Below are positions 15,951-23,740 of a stretch of DNA of 64,000 nucleotides, piece by piece. This stretch comes from Chloracidobacterium sp. (GTDB lineage Bacteria; Acidobacteriota; Blastocatellia; Pyrinomonadales; Pyrinomonadaceae): positions 124,001-188,000 of the forward strand of contig JADJJY010000003.1 of NCBI GenBank assembly GCA_016706275.1. The letters are read 5' to 3'. The stretch's first letter is position 1, and each line of letters opens with the position of its first letter. The notes beneath the pieces are model-generated. The model had not been told where the DNA came from, searched no databases, and saw only the letters and a program-made list of their open reading frames with translations. A program made the position numbers and the translations under genes.

Positions 15951-18900
15951 ATTGACCACCTGTGCAACGGTGCCGCTGCTTGCGTCAAAGTCGGTGCTGC
16001 CGCTGTAGCAGGCAAATATCGTATGCGAACCGGCGCCCAGTGCCGCGGTTATCAGCTGTGCTTGATTTCCCGTAAGACTGACATTGCCGAGTGAGGTGCC
16101 GTGGCCCGCGCCGCAATCCGTGCCGCCGTCGTAGAATGTGACCGAGCCGCCTGTGACGTTTGGCGTCACCGGTGAGGTTGCCATCGTTGCGGTAAATGTT
16201 ACGTTATTGCCGTAGGTTGACGGCGTAAGGCTGGTCACGACCGATGTCGTGGTGGCTCTGGTCGCGATCGACACGGCACCGTCGACGCGATCCGCGCAGA
16301 GGTCGCCTACATCGGCGTTGCCAAATTTAGCTCCGCTTGCGATGGTCACAGGCGAGTTGGTCACAACCGCGTGGCCGACTACCGTAAAGCTGATATTCAC
16401 CAGCGTGTTCCCGCCCGTTGTATCAATGCCCGCCGCGTCAAAGATCGACACATGGACAGTGCCCGGTGTGCCCGCGACTTCGCTGGCCGTGACGGAACCC
16501 GTACTGTTTGGACTCGTGTGTATTAGAGCCGCCCCGCGTGTTGCCGTGACGATATTGCCACTCGAATGGACCGCACGGATCACCGCGGGGTCGTACACCA
16601 CGTCAAAGTCCGCGCTCAATACGCCCTCAGCCGTTGTCGTAGTCGAAACGTTGACCGGCACAGTGATCGTCGCACCATAGTATGTGCTCTGCGTGCCTAC
16701 CGTCAGTACGTGGCAAGCCGAGGGCACAAATGTCACGTCGATCGTGCGTGCCGCGTGTACGTTCGTAAACGTATAGCTGCTCGCCGTCGGTACCGCGCTG
16801 CCATCGACCGTAACGACGCCGACCTGATAGCCGCCCGTCGGCGTAAAGTTAAATGTTTGGTTCGCACCCGCGTTGACCGTGGTCGCCGTGCTTGGGCTTA
16901 TCGTGCCGTTGCCGCCCGTCACTGTCGGCGTGATCGTGTAAGTCGTCTGCGTAATGCTGGTCGTCTGATCGGCAAATGCTGAGTTGTAGTTAATAGTCTG
17001 CGAACTGGTCGCGCGTACCGTACAATTTCCGACCCCGGTCGCCGTAAAGTCGGCTCCGCTCACAAAATCGCAGGTTCCCGCACCCTGCTTGGCATACGAG
17101 ATCGCCCCATCACCCGTCGCCGTTGCCGAAGCCGTAAAGTTCGGATTATCAGGGAAATTTGCCGTCGGCGTCGTGTTAAAGTTCACCGTCGGCGTTGCTC
17201 TCGCAAAAGTGATCGAACGCGATGCCGATGTTGCCGCTTCATAGTTGGCGTCGGCCGCTTTGGTTGCGGTAATACTGCATGCGGCACCGACCTGTACGAC
17301 GGTCAAAACGCCGCCGCTTGTCACGGTACATCCCGGCGAGCCGCCGCCCTGATCAAATGTCACCGCGCCATTGCCGCTGCCGCCGGTCGTGACGAGCGTC
17401 GGCGAAGAGCCGTACGTAACGGTTCCGGGATCGGTGATGACGAGTGTCGCCTGAGCGATCTTAGATGCGTTTACGGTTCTGACTTCATCTGTCGCCGCGT
17501 TATAGTCCGCGTTGCCTGCCTGTGAGGCCGTCAGCACACAAGCCGTTGTTCCGCTTGTCATCGTCACGTTCGGGGCCAAATACGAGCAGCCGCCCGATGG
17601 AGTGACCGTTACCGGCAAGCCTGAGCTTGCTGTCGGTGCGATCGCGAATATCGAATTGTAAGCCGCAGGTGTCGTTGGCTGAGTAAATGTGATCGACTGG
17701 CTGCCGGGGCTGATGGACGTGATGTCCGACGCCGCACTTGGGGCCGAAACGAGATAGTTGTCATCAGCCGCACGGGTTGCCGTTACCGAACAGCCGCCGC
17801 TTACGTGCAGGACCGATCCGGCTCCGGTCGTCGGATGTACCGTACAAGCCGTACCAACCACCGCGTACGAAAATGCTCCTGTTCCGCTGCCGTCTGCTCC
17901 GACCGCCGTAAAGCTGTCGCCGACGTTTGCCGAGCTCGGCACGCCGCTCAATGTAACTGTCGCCTGACTTGCCTTTGCGATCGAGAATGCGGTTGCGCTT
18001 GACGACGCGGCGTTAAAATTAGTGTCCGCTACGAGCGAGACCGTTGCGGTGTAGGTGCCTGCGTTTGTCGGGCGTGTTGCGCTCGGACCGTAGCTCGTTG
18101 GGGCAACCCCAACGTAGCTCCATGTCGGTGCACCGGTGTCGCCGGTCGGGCTCGTTGTGTAAGCATCTGGCCCTTGCTCGGATCCGTTGTATGTATAGCT
18201 GCCGACTGTTACCGTGACAGTTGGCGTGACCGGGTTGATCACAAAAGTCCCTGCTGTCAGGTTGGTCGCAGCGTTGTAGTTCGTGCTTGCCGCGCAATCG
18301 ACCAATAGTGGATACGAACCCGCGTTCGTCGGAGCGGTCGTCGAACCGTCATATCTCAGGTTGCTCGCGGTGCCGCCGCCCAGACAAGATGCGACAGTCG
18401 ATTTCTGGCCGCCGTCGTATGTTGCTGTCAATGGCGTCGCCGAAGCGGTCGGCGTTGCTTTGGCTAGCGTTATCGTGCGTGCTGCCGATGTAGCAATAAG
18501 ATAATTGGTGTCCGCGGCTTTCGACGCCGTTACGGAACACGAGTTATTCGGGTTCGTTACGGTAAGTACACCGCCGGATGTAACCGTACACCCCGTCGAT
18601 GCACCGTGACTAAATGTGATCGCTCCTGTTCCGCTGCCGCCGGTCGTTGCAAGCTGCGGCGTTGAGCCGTAGATTACTGTTCCCGGATCGTTCACGGTAA
18701 GTGTCGATTGCGATGCCGGATTTATAACGAAGTTGCCCGCAGATAGTCCGGTCGCAGCAACGTAACCAGAGCTAACGGCACAATCAACCGTTGCAGCATA
18801 TGAACCAGCGTTGGTGCCCGTACCTCCACTCGCAAGTGTTGCGGTTCCCCCGCCTAAGCATGATACGGTCGCTGTCTGTGCGGAGCCAGTATAAGTCTGA

Positions 18901-19814
18901 GGAGAATTTGTTATTGATGCGGTTGGAGTGCTCTTCGGAGTTAAACTAAAGTCATCTACAGCAAGGCCGTCGTCAGCACCAGACGCATTGGTGTCAGTCC
19001 ATCGAATCCACACAGTTCCACCATTTGCAATACTTAGACCCGAAATGGTGCTACTAATTCCGGTCGTTCTGTTTGCCGCGGCATTTCCGTCTTTAGCTCC
19101 AATCGTAGTCGTAGTTGGAGTTACAAAGTTTAGAGCACTGACCGCTGTCCAAGTCCCGGTTGTTAGGCTTGAAGCGTTTGTACTGTATTCGAAGTTTATT
19201 TGGTCCGTCCGAGCCGCAGTTCCGAGCCGCCACTCTTCACCCGTATAAGTAACAGAAACCGCAGATATAGTTGACCCCGTGTTGTTCGTAAATCCTGCAC
19301 CAATCGTCGGAATAACACTTCCAGACTGCAATCCCCCAAATGCGCGGTCTGTGACTGCATTTGTCCCGGCGATACCAAAGCTCAATGTATCCCCTGTTGC
19401 TAGAGACCCAGTCCCGACAGTGTAGGTAGAATCGGCACTTGAGCCAGACTCACTAAATTCCCAGCCTGTCGGAAGATTAGTCGTATTGTTTCCTGGCCCG
19501 CCTGAACTCAATAATGTGTCAAAATTCTGCGTATAGGCAGTACCAAGAGCCGTCAAACTCGCATTTGCGCTCCCGCCCTGAAAAAACCTCGGAGCCATCG
19601 GCTCGGTTAAGATCGATCCGTTCGCCACGGCACTTAATCGCTGGTTAGGCGCAGTGGTGACGCTTTGGCTTGCGGGGGCCATGCCGAAAAACTCTTTTAC
19701 GGAGTCAAATGCTTTGACCGCGGGTGATGTCGCGCCGAGGGCGGCGATGGCGGCCAGGGCTGAGATGATGAGCGTAACGGTTACCAGACGGATCGTGATG
19801 GATCGGTCCTTCAT
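15600..19814 (-). CDS. Giant surface repeat protein, N-terminal part (signal peptide, Ig/MBG repeats, cohesin-like domain)
   Basis: Start taken at ATG 19814 (MKDRSITIRLVTVTLIISALAAIAALG, a good signal peptide); a longer frame to 19901 adds 29 residues with no secretory character. After the signal peptide come an adhesin-like jelly-roll region (YTQNFDTLLSSGGPGNNT ... GLAVDDFSLTP), about ten MBG/Ig-like modules rich in Thr/Ser/Ala/Gly (STLTVNDPGTVIYGSTPQL and relatives), a bacterial-repeat segment (YTITPTVTGGNGTISPS), a cohesin-like domain (TITVPVNVSTTTT ... FDVVYDPAVIRAV, about 16260-16710), an Ig-like domain (SVTFYDGG) and the first of four tandem repeats. The frame leaves homology after ATTTTVT because of a missing T and ends at 15600. 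Likely an extracellular adhesin or matrix protein. Confidence 0.8.
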   Translation of the reverse strand: MKDRSITIRLVTVTLIISALAAIAALGATSPAVKAFDSVKEFFGMAPASQSVTTAPNQRLSAVANGSILTEPMAPRFFQGGSANASLTALGTAYTQNFDTLLSSGGPGNNTTNLPTGWEFSESGSSADSTYTVGTGSLATGDTLSFGIAGTNAVTDRAFGGLQSGSVIPTIGAGFTNNTGSTISAVSVTYTGEEWRLGTAARTDQINFEYSTNASSLTTGTWTAVSALNFVTPTTTTIGAKDGNAAANRTTGISSTISGLSIANGGTVWIRWTDTNASGADDGLAVDDFSLTPKSTPTASITNSPQTYTGSAQTATVSCLGGGTATLASGGTGTNAGSYAATVDCAVSSGYVAATGLSAGNFVINPASQSTLTVNDPGTVIYGSTPQLATTGGSGTGAITFSHGASTGCTVTSGGVLTVTNPNNSCSVTASKAADTNYLIATSAARTITLAKATPTASATPLTATYDGGQKSTVASCLGGGTASNLRYDGSTTAPTNAGSYPLLVDCAASTNYNAATNLTAGTFVINPVTPTVTVTVGSYTYNGSEQGPDAYTTSPTGDTGAPTWSYVGVAPTSYGPSATRPTNAGTYTATVSLVADTNFNAASSSATAFSIAKASQATVTLSGVPSSANVGDSFTAVGADGSGTGAFSYAVVGTACTVHPTTGAGSVLHVSGGCSVTATRAADDNYLVSAPSAASDITSISPGSQSITFTQPTTPAAYNSIFAIAPTASSGLPVTVTPSGGCSYLAPNVTMTSGTTACVLTASQAGNADYNAATDEVRTVNASKIAQATLVITDPGTVTYGSSPTLVTTGGSGNGAVTFDQGGGSPGCTVTSGGVLTVVQVGAACSITATKAADANYEAATSASRSITFARATPTVNFNTTPTANFPDNPNFTASATATGDGAISYAKQGAGTCDFVSGADFTATGVGNCTVRATSSQTINYNSAFADQTTSITQTTYTITPTVTGGNGTISPSTATTVNAGANQTFNFTPTGGYQVGVVTVDGSAVPTASSYTFTNVHAARTIDVTFVPSACHVLTVGTQSTYYGATITVPVNVSTTTTAEGVLSADFDVVYDPAVIRAVHSSGNIVTATRGAALIHTSPNSTGSVTASEVAGTPGTVHVSIFDAAGIDTTGGNTLVNISFTVVGHAVVTNSPVTIASGAKFGNADVGDLCADRVDGAVSIATRATTTSVVTSLTPSTYGNNVTFTATMATSPVTPNVTGGSVTFYDGGTDCGAGHGTSLGNVSLTGNQAQLITAALGAGSHTIFACYSGSTDFDASSGTVAQVVNQADQTITFAALGGKTYGDADFAVSATASSGLAVSFASTTTSVCTVSGSTVHIVAAGDCTIRASQGGNSNYNAAPNVDRTFTVAKAATTTTVTLRRHHTRIAEVHTQQRRPLPEPVV

Positions 19815-20052
19815 ATATTTACTTGTAAAACAAACTAAATTGTTTTTGTTTGGAATCGCTAGCCTAGAGCTTTTCAGGCGGGAACAAAAAGCTCTGTCCA
19901 CTGGCCGCGATCATAAAACCAAATTATTGTCAGTCGTGCTAGTTTATGGGAATAAAATCTCAAGTCAAGTGACACAGGTCACCTCTGAAATAATTAATAT
20001 TCCGGCAATGCGGCAAGGTTTTAGCCACAGAAGCGTTTGACAGGAGATAGTA

Positions 20053-20380
20053 GACATTATTGGCCGATGTATTTAGGGCCGGTAAATCATTATTGAGCCG
20101 GGTAAACCATGAGTTGAGCCCGTGTATCCAGCATTAATTGAGCCTGATAATCCATTATTGGCCGGAAAATCATTTATTGCCAGCGGAAACTGGCGTGTTG
20201 CCAGCAGAGACTGGCCTGTTACCATTATGGAGCCTGGTAACCATTTATTGAGCCCGGTAAACCATTTATTGGCCGGTAAACCAGAGACTTGGCGGCGTCC
20301 GCTAACCAATTGGCGTGAGCCAGCGTCATTTGGCGTCCGCTATCCACTTGAGTTGGCCGCTGCATCCAGCGTCCGAACAT
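20053..20380. repeat. Degenerate ~20-bp tandem array upstream of the dioxygenase gene
   Basis: About a dozen imperfect units of 18-25 bp around the consensus CATTTATTGAGCCCGGTAAA, best seen at 20225-20285. No strand gives a convincing protein: frames carry stops or shift between units. It fills the gap between the giant gene (minus) and the PhyH gene (plus). Confidence 0.55.
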
Positions 20381-20453
20381 TCCGGGAACCTGTTGAACAA
20401 AACTAGCTTTTTGGTTTATAGTTTGATTGCCGCTGTTAAGACGAAGATCGGTT

Positions 20454-21278
20454 ATGACGCAGCTTGAGCAATTTCAGAGAGACGGCTTTCTCATACTCGA
20501 GGGTTTTAACTCTGATAGCGAGTGTGACGCCTTGATGACGCGTGCCGCCGAGCTTTCTACGGGCTTTGACTACACCGGCCATCCTTCGGTTTTTCAAACC
20601 TCAGAACAAACCCGAACGAGCGACGATTACTTTCTAGATTCCGGCGGCCGCATATCTTTCTTTTTTGAAAAAGATGCATTCACCACAGACGGCAAACTAA
20701 AAAACACGATCGAACTCTCGCTCAACAAAATAGGCCACGCTCTGCATGATCTGGATCCTGTCTATAACAATTTTTCACGCTCACCGCAGATGAAACGATT
20801 GGCGGCGGAGCTGGGTATCGCCGACTCTCTGTTGATACAGAGCATGCATATCTTTAAACATGCAGCGATCGGGGGCGTGGTCGATGTACATCAAGACTCG
20901 ACGTTTTTGTACACCGAACCACTATCGTGCGTCGGATTTTGGTTCGCTCTTGAGGATGCAACAGTCGATAACGGTTGTATGTGGGCCAAACCGGGCGGGC
21001 ATCAGACGGCTTTGCGGTCTTGGTTTCATCGAAGTGACGCGAGCGGAACTGAGTTTAAGATATTTGACCCGTCGCCGATCGATATGACGGATATGATCCC
21101 GCTCGAGGTAAAAAAAGGCGCCTGCATCGTGCTCGACGGCCTGCTCCCCCATTACAGCCTGCCAAATACAAGTGATCGTTCGCGGCAGGCGTATGCCATA
21201 CACACGATCAGCCCCAACGCCCATTACCCTGTGCAAAACTGGTTAAGGCGCAACCTGTCAGAACTGTCGCCGATCTGA
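20454..21278 (+). CDS. Phytanoyl-CoA dioxygenase (PhyH)-family Fe(II)/2-oxoglutarate oxygenase
   Basis: 274 residues from ATG 20454; an upstream TTG at 20427 adds nine basic residues and is less likely. The opening QFQRDGFLILEGF is the standard PhyH start. The metal triad can be read as HQD (His146, Asp148) and His233 in LLPHYSLPN, with Arg244 (DRSRQAYAIH) placed for 2-oxoglutarate. No signal peptide, so cytoplasmic. The family hydroxylates many small molecules and the substrate cannot be told from sequence. It stands alone between the repeat array and a 220-bp gap. Confidence 0.82.
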   Translation: MTQLEQFQRDGFLILEGFNSDSECDALMTRAAELSTGFDYTGHPSVFQTSEQTRTSDDYFLDSGGRISFFFEKDAFTTDGKLKNTIELSLNKIGHALHDLDPVYNNFSRSPQMKRLAAELGIADSLLIQSMHIFKHAAIGGVVDVHQDSTFLYTEPLSCVGFWFALEDATVDNGCMWAKPGGHQTALRSWFHRSDASGTEFKIFDPSPIDMTDMIPLEVKKGACIVLDGLLPHYSLPNTSDRSRQAYAIHTISPNAHYPVQNWLRRNLSELSPI

Positions 21279-21497
21279 GAGCGGATCAATGCAAAGCTCA
21301 ATGATAGCAATGACCTAGCGATAAAAATTCATTTACAACCTTAACCGCATCGTGTATTCTTTGATGTGAAATTGCGAACCGCGCAATCTTAGCAACTCAA
21401 CATCTTAAAATTTCATCTTTTCTTGCGGTGACGCCATTGGCGGCTGTTTTTTCAAATATTAAAGCCTAAGACCTTTAACGATCTTTCCGGAGGGCCT

Positions 21498-22250
21498 ATG
21501 CAGATAGGAACAAGAACAATACGATCTATCACTTTTTTGCTGCTGACGCTTTTGCTTGCCGTAAGTGCGTTTGCTGATACCGTCCGGCTTAAGGACGGCA
21601 GCATTATCAAAGGAAAGATCACCAGCTTTGACAGCGGTAAATTTGTCGTTGTCATCGGCGAAGGTTCACGCCGCCGCGAGCTGACATTTATGGCATCTGA
21701 GATCGAGTCGATCCAATTCGATTCGCCGTCAATGAATCCGCAAATCACTTCGCCGTCACCGCGTCCGGCATCCTACAAAGACCCCGTAAAAACTACGCCG
21801 TCGGTCAAAGTCATCACAACAGATACGACCGTACCGCAAACACGTCCCGACAATTCGGGCGGCAAGTTAAAACCGATCGCGTGGACAGTAAAAGTGCTGG
21901 CAGACAACACCGCAAACGGCTGGACAAACTCCGGCTGGGTCGTTAAAAAAGGCCAGCGGATACGGATATCGGGCGACGGTAAGGTCTCGCTCGGCAAAGG
22001 CAAAACAACGACGGCAGCGGGTGACTACGCGCTCGAAGACAATCAAAAGCTGTTAAAGAACGTAGCGACCGGAGCCCTGCTCGCGGTGATCGGCGACGAC
22101 AATAATGATTTTATCTACGTCGGAGCCGAGCGTGAATTTGTTGCCACCCGCGACGGTGCACTTTTTCTCGGTATCAATGAGGGCAATCTCGACGACAACT
22201 CAGGCTCGTTCAACGTAAAGATCGAGATCATCACTGACGACGGAAATTAA
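21498..22250 (+). CDS. Secreted protein with C-terminal LecA/PA-IL-like lectin domain
   Basis: 250 residues with ribosome site GGAGG upstream of ATG. Signal peptide at residues 1-26 (FLLLTLLLAVSAFA); residues 27-75 form a small beta domain (TVRLKDGSIIKGKITSFDSG, ELTFMASEIESIQF) of the kind found in acidobacterial secreted proteins; a Pro/Thr-rich linker follows; residues ~127-247 resemble Pseudomonas LecA (WTVKVLADNTANGWTNSGW, GALLAVIGD, GALFLGINEG, NNSGSF-like DDNSGSFNVKI). In LecA the equivalent Asp/Asn-rich end binds Ca and galactose. Carbohydrate binding here is inferred from that likeness. A terminator follows at 22271. Confidence 0.78.
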   Translation: MQIGTRTIRSITFLLLTLLLAVSAFADTVRLKDGSIIKGKITSFDSGKFVVVIGEGSRRRELTFMASEIESIQFDSPSMNPQITSPSPRPASYKDPVKTTPSVKVITTDTTVPQTRPDNSGGKLKPIAWTVKVLADNTANGWTNSGWVVKKGQRIRISGDGKVSLGKGKTTTAAGDYALEDNQKLLKNVATGALLAVIGDDNNDFIYVGAEREFVATRDGALFLGINEGNLDDNSGSFNVKIEIITDDGN

Positions 22251-22270
22251 GTCAACTTATTGCGTAGATC

Positions 22271-22307
22271 AAGATCCCGGTTCTTAAATGGCCGGGATCT
22301 TTTATTT
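22271..22307 (+). terminator. Rho-independent terminator
   Basis: Stem AAGATCCCGG / CCGGGATCTT with an 11-nt loop, followed by TTATTTTG, 20 bp after the lectin-like gene. Confidence 0.8.
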
Positions 22308-22376
22308 TGCTTGCTTTCGACCAACTAAACACGGACAATCTGTATCTAATACTAAAGGCCCCGAAAGGAAATATTT

Positions 22377-23636
22377 ATGCTGTCCATTTCTGCTAAACGT
22401 CTACTCTTTGCTGCGTTAACGCTCTCGATCTCCCTCATTGTTTTCGCATCACCAAGTTTCACACAGTCAAAACCTCAAAAGCCGACAACCACAACCGGCG
22501 ACGGAAAAAAGAACGGCCGCCCAACGCCGATGACCGAGGAAGAGATCAAAAAGGCCGAGGAGGCAAAGAAGCTTGCCGAAGAGGAAAAGAATGCGATCGT
22601 TGACGATACGATCGAAAAGGTCGATACCAATATCGTCAATGTCGATGCCGTTGTCTATGACAAAAAGTCGGGTCAGATCATCACGGGGTTAAAGAAAGAG
22701 AACTTTGCGATCTTTGAGAACGGTGTGAAACAAAACATTGCAAGTTTTGCGACACCCGAATCGCCAATTACCGTTACGCTCGTGGTTGAATTTAGTAAAT
22801 GGAGCGAAATTTTTGGTTCGGCGTCAGGCGGATATTTTGAGCCGGGAACCTATGAGGTGATCCGTCCGGTTGCGGGATTTGTATCGAAATTCATCAAACC
22901 ACCCAATGACTACGCCTCGATCATCGCGTTTGATATGCGGCCTACGCCTATCACCGATTTTACAAATGACCCGGCCCGGCTAAATGCTGCGGTCAACATT
23001 CTTTTAAGAAACCAACCCGCATTTCGTGAGAATAATCTTTTTGACGCTCTCAAATTTGCGCTCGTCGGCGGACGGGGCGATAGCGTCGTGTTAGAAAATT
23101 CCAAGAACGAAAAATCCGATTACGGCGGGATGGCCGATGTAAGATCAAAGCGAAGAGCGATCATCCTTGTCGCATCCGGCATCGATACGTTTAGTCGGAT
23201 CAACTATGACCAGATACGCCGTATCATCCAGGAAGCGGGGGTACCGATCTATATCATCAGCACCGGCAATTTGTTTTATAAAAAGTATGAGATGTATCTC
23301 GGAGCTACGGACAGTATTTCAGGCATGCCGGGACGCCTGACGTTTATTCAGGCGCAGAATACTATGAATACTTTTGCGACCGAATCGGGTGGTGTCCATT
23401 TCCCGATGACCTTCGAGGGCGAGGTTCCTGGCTACCTCAACAACATCAACGCGATGCTTCGCAACCAGTATTCGCTTGCCTATGATCTCGCAGACGGTCA
23501 CGAACCCGGCAAAAAATACAAGATCGAGGTCAAGGTCGATATCGATGGTGATGGCCAGTATGACAACAAGACATTGATCGTCCAACACAAGCCGTTTTAC
23601 AGCACACCCAAAAAGGATGATAAGAAAAAGAAATAG
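22377..23636 (+). CDS. Secreted VWFA-related acidobacterial-type protein
   Basis: 419 residues. Signal peptide (LLFAALTLSISLIVFASPSFTQ), then a Lys/Glu-rich charged linker (residues ~50-80) and the family's beta domain VDTNIVNVDAVVYDKKSGQIITGLKKENFAIFENG, followed by a VWA-like fold (VTLVVEFSKW, AIILVASGIDTFSRI, GVPIYIISTG). The canonical MIDAS DxSxS reads EFSKW, so metal binding may be lost. It matches the VWFA-related acidobacterial protein family known mainly from this phylum. The C-terminus is Lys-rich. Probably exported; function unknown. Confidence 0.82.
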   Translation: MLSISAKRLLFAALTLSISLIVFASPSFTQSKPQKPTTTTGDGKKNGRPTPMTEEEIKKAEEAKKLAEEEKNAIVDDTIEKVDTNIVNVDAVVYDKKSGQIITGLKKENFAIFENGVKQNIASFATPESPITVTLVVEFSKWSEIFGSASGGYFEPGTYEVIRPVAGFVSKFIKPPNDYASIIAFDMRPTPITDFTNDPARLNAAVNILLRNQPAFRENNLFDALKFALVGGRGDSVVLENSKNEKSDYGGMADVRSKRRAIILVASGIDTFSRINYDQIRRIIQEAGVPIYIISTGNLFYKKYEMYLGATDSISGMPGRLTFIQAQNTMNTFATESGGVHFPMTFEGEVPGYLNNINAMLRNQYSLAYDLADGHEPGKKYKIEVKVDIDGDGQYDNKTLIVQHKPFYSTPKKDDKKKK

Positions 23637-23662
23637 TCCGGTGCAGTGAATACAGGATCAAT

Positions 23663-23700
23663 AATGATGGACGGTGTAAGCATCGTTCATCATTTTTGTT
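23663..23700 (+). terminator. Rho-independent terminator
   Basis: A 14-bp stem (AATGATGGACGGTG / CATCGTTCATCATT, two G-T pairs) with loop TAAG, followed by TTTGTTT. Confidence 0.8.
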
Positions 23701-23740
23701 TAGTTCCGACGCATCTGCTAGCCTAATAGATTGACCTGAC

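Noticed and set aside
20073..20309. 78-residue minus-strand protein over the repeat array
   Set aside because: Open only because of the repeat's base pattern; no ribosome site, no domain, and other frames are just as open.
20053..20380. CRISPR array
   Set aside because: Units are only 18-25 bp, degenerate, without distinct repeat and spacer parts, and no cas genes are present in the window.
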